A DNA stretch of 64,000 nt from Poronia punctata (lineage: Eukaryota; Ascomycota; Sordariomycetes; Xylariales; Xylariaceae). Below the pieces are notes generated by a model that was given only the letters and a program-made list of their open reading frames with translations, did no database searches and was not told where the DNA came from. Within the stretch, counting starts at the first letter, position 1; the number at the start of each line of letters is the position of its first letter. A program made the position numbers and the translations under genes. Positions 25,110 to 34,821 of the stretch are shown piece by piece. Location: the NCBI GenBank assembly GCA_022579005.1, contig MU401602.1, positions 35,747 through 99,746 on the forward strand. The letters are read 5' to 3'.

Positions 25110-26603
25110 ATGCCTCCATCTCCTAGGTCTCCTGGGCCGAGGAGTTCGCATAGCGTCGCCATGCCCGAACCAGACACGGCTCTATTGCCGGCCCAACAAA
25201 CCCGGGAACCGGCGCGGTCGACAGCCTCCCAACCTACAAGCATCTGTCGGCAGCGCTCCGATTTTGAAATCCCACCTTCGTGTCTAAATGTTACAGAAGT
25301 GTTGACCCCGACACTCGTCCAGAACCAGACCATACAGCTCGCGCCTCACAGCCAGTCTACAGAAGAGCTACCTGTTCGTCACCGTGCTGAAGAGCTGAGC
25401 GGACGAACGGGAGGCTTGAGTGTCGTTGAAGAGCGTATGTCTCTTCCCCAATCGACCGACAATTCTGAACCGAGAGATAAAACATGTGTTCCCAAGTGGA
25501 GAACTGAGCTGTACATTGTCTCTTACCTCATACTGTTCGCCATACTTGGCACTCTTGCCCGCCTCGGTCTCCAGGCCCTCACCTTCTATCCCGGAACACC
25601 CCTAGCGTTCAGTTCCATATGGCCGAATTTCGCCGGCAGTCTCATTATCGGATTCCTCGCGGAAGATTGCAATCTGTTTCGTTTTCTCGTGGCCACGCCC
25701 TCGGCCGCCAGCCTACAGGCTCGAGCGAAAAGGGATGAGGAACCGGCCTCATCTGATCGTCAGGGCCCAGTAGTGCAAGACCTTGCGGCACAAAAAAAGG
25801 CCCATCTAGCTGTTAAGAAGACTGTCCCTCTCTACATAGGCCTCGCAACCGGTTTCTGTGGTTCATTTACCTCGTTTTCTTCCTTTATAAGGGATATATT
25901 TCTGGCCTTGTCCAATGACTTGCCTGGCCTAGGGGATATGGACGTATCCCGCAACGGTGGTTACTCATTTCTAGCCCTATTGGCGGTAACTATTGCCACC
26001 ATTTCTCTATCCTTCTCAGGCTTCTATCTTGGAGGGCAGCTCGCACTAGAGTTAACACCTTTGGCTCTCTCGCTACCGTGTGATGTAACTCGGAAAGTCG
26101 TGGACCCTCTTGCCGTTGTGCTTGGCTGGGGTGCCTGGCTCGGGGCCATCCTTCTGTCTATTCTCCCACCTGACCGGTACAGCCAGCCGGACGCGTCCGA
26201 GTTTTGGCGTGGGCGGGTTGCCTTTGCGCTGGTATTCGCGCCACTGGGCTGTCTGTCAAGGTTCTATGTCTCGGCTCGGCTCAACGGCCGGGTTGCAACG
26301 TTTCCACTTGGTACATTTGTAGTGAACATAACCGGTACCGTACTCCTTGGGCTAGCCTGGGACCTGGCTCATTCGTCTCAGGGTGGCGTCTTAGGATGCC
26401 AAGTCCTTCAGGGCATTGAAGACGGACTCTGCGGATGTTTAACCACTGTTTCGACGTGGGTCATGGAATTGGCCGTCCTCAGCCATCGCAAGGCGTATAT
26501 ATATGGAGGCGGCAGCGTGCTGTCTGCATTTAGTCTTTTGCTGGCTATCATGGGCGGCCTGCGCTGGAGCCAAGGATTTTCGGCAGTGTCTTGTGTGCAT
26601 TGA
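25110..26603 (+). CDS. FEX: Fluoride exporter, tandem CrcB/FEX domains
   Basis: Membrane channel or exporter that removes toxic fluoride from the cytoplasm, probably at the plasma membrane. A single uninterrupted 497-residue frame. Residues 1-130 are a polar, probably cytosolic N-terminal tail; the next start codon, at Met18, is also possible. The first CrcB half begins near YIVSYLILFAILGTLARLGL and includes WPNFAGSLIIGF and the signature GFCGSFTSFSSFIRD. A linker with a membrane helix follows (LLAVTIATISLSFSGFYLGG). The second half has FAPLGCLSRFYVSARLNGR, the conserved Asn in GTFVVNITGT and CLTTVSTWVMELAVL. The fused two-domain arrangement with a linking helix is the eukaryotic FEX form; bacterial CrcB is a single-domain dimer. 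The second half shows DGLCGCLTTVSTW in place of the usual GFCG(S/G)xTTFS, an asymmetry also found in eukaryotic FEX proteins. Confidence 0.93.
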   Translation: MPPSPRSPGPRSSHSVAMPEPDTALLPAQQTREPARSTASQPTSICRQRSDFEIPPSCLNVTEVLTPTLVQNQTIQLAPHSQSTEELPVRHRAEELSGRTGGLSVVEERMSLPQSTDNSEPRDKTCVPKWRTELYIVSYLILFAILGTLARLGLQALTFYPGTPLAFSSIWPNFAGSLIIGFLAEDCNLFRFLVATPSAASLQARAKRDEEPASSDRQGPVVQDLAAQKKAHLAVKKTVPLYIGLATGFCGSFTSFSSFIRDIFLALSNDLPGLGDMDVSRNGGYSFLALLAVTIATISLSFSGFYLGGQLALELTPLALSLPCDVTRKVVDPLAVVLGWGAWLGAILLSILPPDRYSQPDASEFWRGRVAFALVFAPLGCLSRFYVSARLNGRVATFPLGTFVVNITGTVLLGLAWDLAHSSQGGVLGCQVLQGIEDGLCGCLTTVSTWVMELAVLSHRKAYIYGGGSVLSAFSLLLAIMGGLRWSQGFSAVSCVH

Positions 26604-27543
26604 AACTGTCACCGACACCGTGCTCTCAGGGGCATATGTAACACAGGTACAGCCTTGTAGGCCTGCGACACCACGCGACACCACCTGGCTTTAACCGAGA
26701 TGGGGCATTAGTACGTGGAGAGTTTCAATCAATCAAAGTTGGAAGCCGAGTCCTGTCCTGCACTGGACGTCAGATAGTCAACTCTGGCAGGCATGCAATT
26801 GAACCGAGGCGGGGTTCCTGATGTATTGACCGGTACCCTTGGTCATTTTCTGGAGGTCTACATAAGCCTTTCTTACTGCGGCGTTACAACATAGGACCTG
26901 TACGACGGCGCATACCGTTCCATCCCGAATACCACCATGACCCTCGGGATGGCAACACCAGTGGCGTCATACTAAGAGGAACGCTTAAGCTGTAGACAAG
27001 GGTTGTCATTGACCCGGTGTCTGTAAGCCCAAGGGCACCAATATTGGACGTCGTTCAGATATGCAGGGACCAAAGAAAGTGTACCTATTTAGGCGCATCT
27101 ACTCGTATGCACCACTATGTGCTGGTATGTACGTATTTTGGATATAATAGACCCCCAACCTACGTAATCTAGGTAGTAGGACCAGGAGAGCACACAAGCA
27201 CGGGGTTCCGGCCAGGTTCTTATCATGCTTTCGACCCCTGTATGATAGTTGGCGAATCAACACTGCTGATATCGGGTAGATGGAGGACACGCCCTCCAAA
27301 CCCCCCCACATCTACGCTCCCAGGTTACAATCACACCATCGAGTTAAGTCTTGGCGTGCCTCGACGCTGCGCCTGTGCCTGCACACTGATAGTTTGTACA
27401 GCGATGGCGGGAGGAAGGGTTTGTGAAGAACCGCGGGCATTCCTCTTGTCCGATCGAACCAAGGCGCGAGAACAGTGACCCAAGTCTAAACTTTCTTGAC
27501 CGGACCGTTGCCGCTGCTGTTGCCTATACAATCCGTACCAAAA
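26604..27543. other. Intergenic region
   Basis: Between two genes transcribed in the same direction; it should hold the exporter's 3' end and the transporter's promoter. Short frames (for example 27242-27478) show no known protein. One TACTCGTA near 27100. Confidence 0.5.
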
Positions 27544-30060
27544 ATGGACAAGAAGATTGTCACGTCCGGGGCTGATGCGAACGGGGTCTCAGACCAGCAG
27601 CCACATCCTTCTCCCGCGGAAGGGATGCCGTCCTTGTCCAAGGACCTCGACGACACGTATACCACGTACAGGCAGCAAGATGCACGAGATATCGATCCGC
27701 AAGAATCCCGGCGAGTCTTACGCAAGATTGACAGGAATCTGTTACCGCTGCTCATGGTCACATACATGCTCCAGTACCTCGACAAATCAAGCATCAACTT
27801 TGCCAGTGTGTTCGGTCTGAAGCAGGGCGCCAACTTGCACGGGCAGGACTATTCGTGGCTCTCGTCTCTGTTCTATATCGGTTACTTGGTTGCCCAACCG
27901 GCGGCAGGATACCTACTGCAGAGGCTGCCTGCCGGAAAATTTATTGGCAGCACTGCCATCAGTATGTGTTACCCATTGTCGTCGCTGTGGCGCATTTGGC
28001 CGATCTTCACTTGCAAGCGTCTACTGACATCCGGACAAGTCTGGGGTTTGCTTATCATCACGACGCCCGCCTGCACCAATTTCGCGGGTATAGGTGCGAA
28101 TCGATTCTTGCTTGGCGTGTTTGAATCCGTCGTCAACCCTGGCTTTGTCCTGTGTCTTTCCATGTGGTACCGGTCAGACGAGCAGCCGCTGCGCATAGTG
28201 ACCTATTACTGCATGAACGGCTTCGCTGGCATCTTCGGCGGCTTGCTGGGATACGCGATAGGGCACATCACAACCGGCCTACCCCCTTGGCAATATGTTT
28301 TCCTCATATTCGGATCCATCAGCCTGGCATGGGCCGCCGTCTTCTTGGTCCTCATGCCCGACTTACCTACGGCTGCGCGCTTCCTCGATCCCCTTCAAAG
28401 GATCATAGCCGTCGAAAGAGTCGCACAGAATCGGCAGGGAGTCAAGAACCATCATTTCAAGGCGTATCAGATGTGGCAATGCTTCAGGGATCCCAAGACG
28501 TGGATACTTTTTATCATGTCAGTGGCTGCGCAGGTAAGAGACTACGAAACGTTCTATGTCCGGAGAGGAGTGACTACAGATAGCTACCCCCGGCCTCCGC
28601 CACTACCCTTTCATTAGCGGGCCCGGGCACGTAATTTGCTCAACTCCGTAGCTGTTACTGACCTTTTCCCGCCCGAGGACAGATTCCGAATGCAGCACAG
28701 TCTACTGTATGTATACCGCCGGGGCTTGCCGGAAAAGACCGTGATTCTACGGGGATGTACAGGGGTAGCTGACGAAAAGCAGTTCACGTCTATTATTCTT
28801 CAGACGTTTGGTTTCGATGTCCTCCAGACCCAGTATATGCAGATACCGGGGAATGTCAGTAAGTCCGCGTCGTTAGTTAGTCTCCGTCGTAACGCCGTCG
28901 TGACGGCGGGGGCCCTTTATGGCCCTTTATGCGCCTTGACACCTCTCGTCAGCTAACAGGGGCACTAACTGCCTTGGGGCATCCCAGTTCAAATTCTATC
29001 TCTGCTGGCATCAGGCTACATCAGTTCCCGCTTCCCGAACATGAGATGTGCCGTCATGCTGGCCGGGAACCTCATATGCGTAGCCGCCGGCGGTGCCCTC
29101 GTGGGGCTGCCAGCCGGGCCAGAGGGGACTGATAATAGATGGGGCCGGCTTGTGGCTCTTTGGTTATGCTCATTCCAGTCTGTTGGGTTCAGCATGAGCT
29201 TGACCATGGTGAGCAGTAACGTGGCAGGCTACACCAAGAAACAACTGACGGGCGCTATCCTGTTCATAGGATATTGCGTAGGCAATGGTAAGCGCATATT
29301 AGTAGAAACACTGACCCCTCCCTCTCAGCTCCCAGCGTCGACAAAGACCACTGACAGACGGGTTAGTATGTACTATGCCGTCGACGCAGCTCCGGAATAC
29401 CTCCCAAGAGTGACAGCTAAGTGGTCTTTAGATCATCGGACCCCAGACGTTCATCGAGAAAGAGGCACCTTTCTATACCTCTGCCTGGTATGTATAGTCG
29501 AAACCCATGCTTATCGGTTGGCTAAAAAGGCCGAATGAGTTACTCAGGGCAATCATTATCTGCTGAGTGCTATTGAGTATGTGCTGTTGAGTTGTACTGA
29601 CCCTCTCTCAGTGAGTTGAACACCGATATCCCCCTTTTCACACCTCCGAAGGTTAGTCGCCAGATTCGCTGGCTGATGCATCGTGACCCGGACGTACAGA
29701 CATCGCGTAAGTGGCCTCACTATCAAAACGAGACATGGTGCGGCGCCTAATCCCAACGAAATCTTGCGTAGGATCCTCGTCGGCTACTCGGCAAAGACGC
29801 TAATGGTCATTGCACTGTATCTCTACATGTGGTCCGTGAACAAGAAGCGAGACCGGGAGGCGGCCATTTCTGGCTTTGGCTTGACTGACGTGCAAGAAAG
29901 AGAAGCCATAGAAAAGGGAATGCAAGTACGTACAAAGCTAAGCGGGTTGCTATTATAGTGCACATTGTTATCCTACAAATAGCCGCTAGGGAGAACATGC
30001 TAACACGGTGGACAGGATGTAACTGAGCTCGACAACACTGGGTTTAGGTATGTTTTATAA
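27544..30060 (+). CDS. Dal5-like MFS transporter (anion:cation symporter family), one-base frame conflict
   Basis: Probable plasma-membrane permease of the allantoate/nicotinate-type family; the substrate cannot be assigned. Eight exons fit: 27544-27961, 28040-28533, 28683-28706 (a 24-nt microexon encoding IPNAAQST), 28780-28858, 28988-29287, 29432-29487, 29772-29925 and 30016-30060. Family marks are LPLLMVTYMLQYLDKSSINFA, WGLLIITTPACTNFAG, RFLLGVFESVVNPGF, GFDVLQTQYMQIPGN, GYISSRFPNMRC, IIGPQTFIEKEAPFYTSAW, YMWSVNKKRDR and the ending DVTELDNTGFRYVL. All junctions are in phase except exon 5 to 6. Exon 5 ends GYCVGN plus one leftover G, while exon 6 must start at phase 0 to read IIGPQTF, so the summed length (1570 nt) is one base over. 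Either there is an extra G at 29287/29288, an unseen splice variant, or an early pseudogene. Intron 6 (284 bp) is also unusually long. Confidence 0.85.
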
Positions 30061-30296
30061 CAATGTTAAAATGCCCGTGTAGCGCCAGGCAAGCTGTCTC
30101 TAAAAAGGAAAGCTTACTACCTTTATTGCTTTTAAGTATGCTGTAAATTAAAGTGCAAGCACTTCGATTTAAATTATAAATTCCTAGCCTCTTTTAGCTA
30201 TATTAATTGCCTTTTTAGGTTAGATGTTATAGTAGAAATATCCTTTCTAGGCTAGGTTAGGTGAATTTTAAGCAATTTGTTTTATTTCTAGGGGGG

Positions 30297-30605
30297 GAAG
30301 CCCTGGCTATAGCAGATGAATTCGAAGGTCATGGCTATGGCTAGGTCAGGTAAATTCCAAAGCCATGGCCCTTGCAGGTCATTCTGGAAGCCATGGTTAT
30401 GGCAGGTCGAATTTGAAGGTCATGGATCTGGCTAGGTCAGGCCAGGTCGAATTTTGAAGCCCTGGCTATGACAGGTGAATTGGAAGGTCATGGCTATGGC
30501 TATGGCTAGGTCATGTCAGGTCGAATTCTGAAGCCCTGGCTATGGCAGGTGAATTGGAAGGTCAAGGTTATGGCTATGGCTAGGTCAGGTCAATTCCAAA
30601 GGTGT
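30297..30605 (+). repeat. Minisatellite of about 70-bp units
   Basis: Units begin GAAGCC(C/A)TGG at about 30297, 30387, 30456 and 30530 and contain GGTCATGGCTATGGCTAGG plus CAGGT(G/C)AATT. Spacings are about 90, 69, 74 and 70 bp. Internal GGCTAT hexamers vary in number between units. The array keeps normal GC content although an AT-saturated block follows within 120 bases. It is bracketed by near-identical TTATTTC(T/C)AGGGGG phrases (about 30281 and 30605). No coding function is apparent. Confidence 0.8.
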
Positions 30606-30610
30606 TATTT

Positions 30611-30629
30611 CCAGGGGGAGACCCCCTGG
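30611..30629. repeat. GC hairpin at minisatellite edge
   Basis: CCAGGGGG and CCCCCTGG form a perfect 8-bp stem with a 3-base AGA loop, followed by a second C-run (GGGACCCCCCTGA). It lies immediately after the last minisatellite unit. It may mark the end of a mobile or foldback unit; nothing identifies it as a terminator. Confidence 0.6.
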
Positions 30630-30724
30630 GACCCCCCTGATGCCTGCGGCGCTAGCCACATGTAAGCCACACAGTACGTGTACAGTTGTTTGTGGCTAGG
30701 TACACTGGCGGCCAGTAGCCAATT

Positions 30725-31570
30725 AGATTCTTGTAAACATTTTTAGACTAATTAGAAAAAGAGACGCTAAAAGTTTGAGATTTTTAATTAACTTCTTACT
30801 CCTAGCCCCTTTACTTTATAGTTTAGATTTTAAAATTAAGCTTGCTTTTCTTTAAACACAATTTTAAAGTATTAAATTATGTTTTTAAAAAAGCAAGCTT
30901 TTTAATAATAAGATGTTATTAAAGCCTTTATAATTTTTTATAAACCTTTTATTAAAACTTAATAACTAGCAAAAAAATATATAATTAATTATATTATATA
31001 TAAAAAAAGATTAATTTTTTAAAAAAGTCTTGTTTATATTTATTATAAGCTAAAAGCTTAGTATTATTAAATTAAAAAAATATAATATTTTTTATAAAGT
31101 TAATATTAACTTTTTTTAAAAAGTGTTAAATTAAATATTATTAGCTAAAAACTTTATTTATAAATTTAATATATTTTTATAGTTATAAATTTTAAGCTTT
31201 TAACTTTTACTTTATATTTTAAATATAGTTTTTTAAAAAATTAAATTAATATAACTTTTAAAATTATATTATAAAAGCTAAAATATTATAGTATTTATAT
31301 TTTAATAATAATAAAAACTATAAAAACTATAAAAACTATAAAAACTATAAAAACTATAAAAACTATAAAAACTATAAAAACTATAAAAACTATAAAAACT
31401 ATAAAAACTAAAGTTTTTTATTTTTTTTAATTATAATTAAATTCTTTTTATTATATAAAGATTATATTAATTTTATTTAAGTTAATAAACTATAAGTTTT
31501 AATATATTTTATTAATTTTATTAATTTTATTTAGTTTAATAACCTGTTAGTTTTAATATATATAGCTACG
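30725..31570. repeat. AT-saturated block
   Basis: Nearly pure A/T with no reading frames. Surviving C and G are mostly in AAGCTT, AGCT and ACT/AGT contexts. Includes the 9-bp tandem array at 31311-31409. Likely RIP-degraded repeat DNA; no paired terminal repeat was found inside this block. Confidence 0.65.
31311..31409 (+). repeat. Tandem array, 11 copies of a 9-bp unit
   Basis: The unit ATAAAAACT repeats 11 times without interruption (99 bp). A perfect array inside heavily mutated DNA implies recent replication slippage after the mutation process stopped acting there. Confidence 0.9.
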
Positions 31571-31761
31571 TCTTATAAGTTACCTACTCGTACCCGCGTA
31601 CCGCTAGGTCGTATATGGTTTAGTGCCTGAATTCAGAAAAAGCGTCGATAAGGGAGTACTGTTATGTGCTAGGTACTCCAACAATATCTATTTAATCTGT
31701 AAAGCTCTACGCGTTGTACCGCCGCCGCCGCATCTGTTTACCTTAGACGCCAACGATAGAA

Positions 31762-32764
31762 ATGCCGCCCTGGATGCCGGCCCGCCTGGCAGCCCAATAC
31801 TGCAAGGCGCCCCTCGACCCATTGTCACGTCCATCCCTTGTCAACCTCTTCGTAGCCCTCTCGGCACAGTCGTCGCAAAATCAGGTCCGCACTGCGTCCA
31901 TCTTAGCCAATCTTTCCGACAACCCGGGTGCTCACCAGAAGCGCATTCGCGTGGGCCGTGGCCCATCTTCGGGCAAGGGAAAGACGTCTGGTAGAGGTCA
32001 CAAGGGCCAGAAACAGCATGGAAAGGTCAAGCCTTGGTTCCAGGGTGGCCAGACACCGCTGGTTGTTCAGAAAGGGCGCTTTGGTTTCGAAAACTTGTAG
32101 GTTGCCCCCGTTTCCAGGTGCCCCTACGGAGAGCAGGAAATGGGATATCCGAATGTAGCTTTAGTTTAACATGGTCGATAGGCGTGCCCCCGTCATGTCC
32201 GAGGTGAACCTCGACAAGCTACAACAGTGGATCGACTCTGGACGTATCAACCCGACACAACCAATCACACCAAAGGAGTTGGTACAGTCCAGTCTCGTGG
32301 GTTCCATCAGAGATGGTATCAAATTGCTGGCCCGGGGAGGCGACGCCCTCAAACAGCCTATTGATATCATGGTGTCCAGGGCCTCGGCGGCGGCTATAGA
32401 CGCGGTGGAGAAAGCCGGCGGCAAGATTGTCACGAGATACTACACGAAACAGGCCATCAAGCGGCTGGTAGAGGGCAAGAGCGTGAATACTGGCCTCCCC
32501 CTGCCGACTGGACCGGAACACGTCGAGCCTGTACTCGAGGGGGTACGCCAGAAAGGCTTTACCTATCGTTTGCCGGACCCCACTTCTCGTTGGGACATAG
32601 AGTATTACCGTGACCCCGCCCATCGAGGTTATCTCAGCCACACGTTGAAGCCCGGCGAGTCACCCAGTTTGTATTTCAGAGTGCCTCCCACAGTCATTAC
32701 CAAAGACCCGAATAAGGCGAAGAAGACAAAGAAGGAGGACATCAAGCTATGGGAAAAGCTATAG
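31762..32764 (+). CDS. MRPL10: Mitochondrial large-subunit ribosomal protein uL15m (MRPL10)
   Basis: Mitochondrial ribosomal large-subunit protein, related to bacterial L15. Two exons: 31762-32096 and 32182-32764 (305 residues), with an 85-bp intron that joins RFGFENL to [13 protein letters not shown] in phase. Residues 1-45 are basic and hydroxylated with few acidic residues, fitting a mitochondrial targeting peptide. The L15 signature follows, with [25 protein letters not shown] and WFQGGQTPL. The C-terminal part ([35 protein letters not shown]) completes the L15/L18e fold, and a fungal extension ends DIKLWEKL. Met5 is an alternative start. The gene sits as an island between two AT-saturated blocks, about 190 bases from the left one. 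Confidence 0.95.
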
Positions 32765-34821
32765 GTCATTATTTCTAGCCCCTGGCAGGGGCGCATATGT
32801 ATGTCATGGGTGTTATGCGCTACGAAGATAGGTTACCTACAGCGTGTAACTGTGATCTGTACAATATCTTTTATAATTCGATGCTTCTGGAGTATTACTA
32901 TAGCAGGATTAATATAAAACTAGCATTTAATGTCTGTTTATAAGTATATCTATATAGATAACGACTAGACGTAGAGCTATTTAATAGCAACTATATTTAA
33001 TAACTTAATATTAAAAATATATTTATTGATTATAATTATAAGGCTAAAGCTAAAAAAGCTTAAATATAATAAATTTAAAATAAATATAAAATAAAGGTTT
33101 TTATTGTATTTTTAATGCTATATTTATATAATAAAGTATATTATAATATTTTATATATTTATTAAGCTTTATATAAATATTAAATAAATACTTATTATAT
33201 ATAATTTTATTTACTTTTTTTAATTAAAACTAATAATAATTATTATAAATAAAACTTTAAATTATAAGCTTTTTATATTTATATAATAAATTTTACTTAT
33301 ATATATTATAAATATAAATATAAAATAAATTAATATGCTTATATATAAGGTTTTTTATATATTTAAATAAAATATAAACAATATAGTTATTTAAAGCTAG
33401 CTAATAAAGTATAATAATATATAAAAAGCTTAGTATATAAACTTAATTTATTAAAAGCTTTTATATTTATTTTATTATTTTTATAATATTTTTATAACCT
33501 TTTTAAATAACTTATTTTATTTTTAAAATTAATAAAAGTAAATTAAAATATAATTAAAAAAGTATATAAAGTTAAAAGAATTTTTAGCTATTAACTTAAT
33601 TATTAATATAATAAATAAAACTATTAAATAAATTAGTTAAAATAAAAATAAAAATATAATTAATAATACTTTAAATTATATTTAAAATATATTAAAAACT
33701 AATTAATAAGTAATAATAATATAAACAATTTTTTAAAACAAATTTACTAATAAACTAATTAAAAAACTATATAAAACTTAAATTTTTAAAACTAATAAAG
33801 TGTTTTATTTATAAAAAAGCAATTTAATATGTTTAAAACACTATAAATCTAGTAAAATTACACTATTTATTATATTATTTAATATATATTTTATATATAA
33901 AGCTTTTTATATACTTATATAAATTATAAACAATAAAGTTAATTTAAGCTAGTTTAATTAATTATTAATTTATAAAGTTTAAAATATAGCTAAATAATGA
34001 TTTTAAATATTAAAAAAATTTATTAACTTTTTTAATTATTATATTATCTTTTATAGTTTAAAATTAAAATTAAAACTTAATATTATATTTTTTATAAGTA
34101 TTATTTAAACTTTAATTATATTATTTTAAATATATATATATTCTTTTTTTTATTTAATTTAATTTATTAACATTTTATATATATTTATATATTATTAAGC
34201 TTATTAAGTTTATTTTAACTATATATTAATAAACCTTTAATTTTTAATATATAAAATATTCACTTTAATAAAGTTTATATTTAAAATAAATATAGTTAAG
34301 TTAAGTGTCTTTAATATAAAGATCTCTTAATATATACCTAGCAATAAAAGCTATACCTATCTTATTATATAAAACCTCTTAGCTCTCTAGCCTGGCAACA
34401 CCTATATAACCGGGGTACGATTAACGCCTGACAATTCTCCGTAGAATGTTGGATTGCAACGCGTCGCCTTTAATATGGCAGCTCTACACAATAATTTACG
34501 TGTAGCCACGCGTGCCTCCCACCTTCAATGTTCCCAACATTTCTAATGTGCATACTGAAGGTTGGAAATTAGTAAGTAAGTTACCTTACTCGTACGTACT
34601 TTCCCACAATGCGATTTTGTGACATCTACTCGCCGCAAGTCTTCCTCGTCATCTATAAGACAGTTAATATTACTTGTTCAGTCTTCTGACCAGTACGGGA
34701 TTAATTAACACTTATGCGTAGCAGTCGACGTCTTTCGTACAACCACGAGTTCCTACCTTTCGTCCCTCGTTACTCTTAGTCACCTACCACGACATTGAAG
34801 AACTGCCGGTTCTCTGGATGA
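32765..34821. other. AT-saturated gene-free block and PIF1 upstream region
   Basis: From about 32880 to 34390 the DNA is almost pure A/T with no coding potential, presumably a RIP-degraded repeat. I found no paired long repeat inside it. From about 34390 to 34821 composition returns to normal and should hold the PIF1 promoter and leader. One TACTCGTA lies near 34588. Confidence 0.65.

Larger units (their letters stand above)
30061..31761. other. Gene-free region: minisatellite followed by AT-rich block
   Basis: No genes. It starts with mixed-composition DNA, then a GC-balanced minisatellite (30297-30605), a GC hairpin (30611-30629), and an AT-saturated stretch from about 30725 to 31570 that returns to normal composition just before MRPL10. 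The tail near 31490-31560 ends with a phrase resembling the end of the family A terminal repeat (CTGTTAGTTTTAATA), so a degraded copy may be present. Confidence 0.6.

Noticed and set aside
30061..30600. Minisatellite as a CRISPR array
   Set aside because: Units are about 70 bp, vary internally and have no unique spacers; the genome is fungal.
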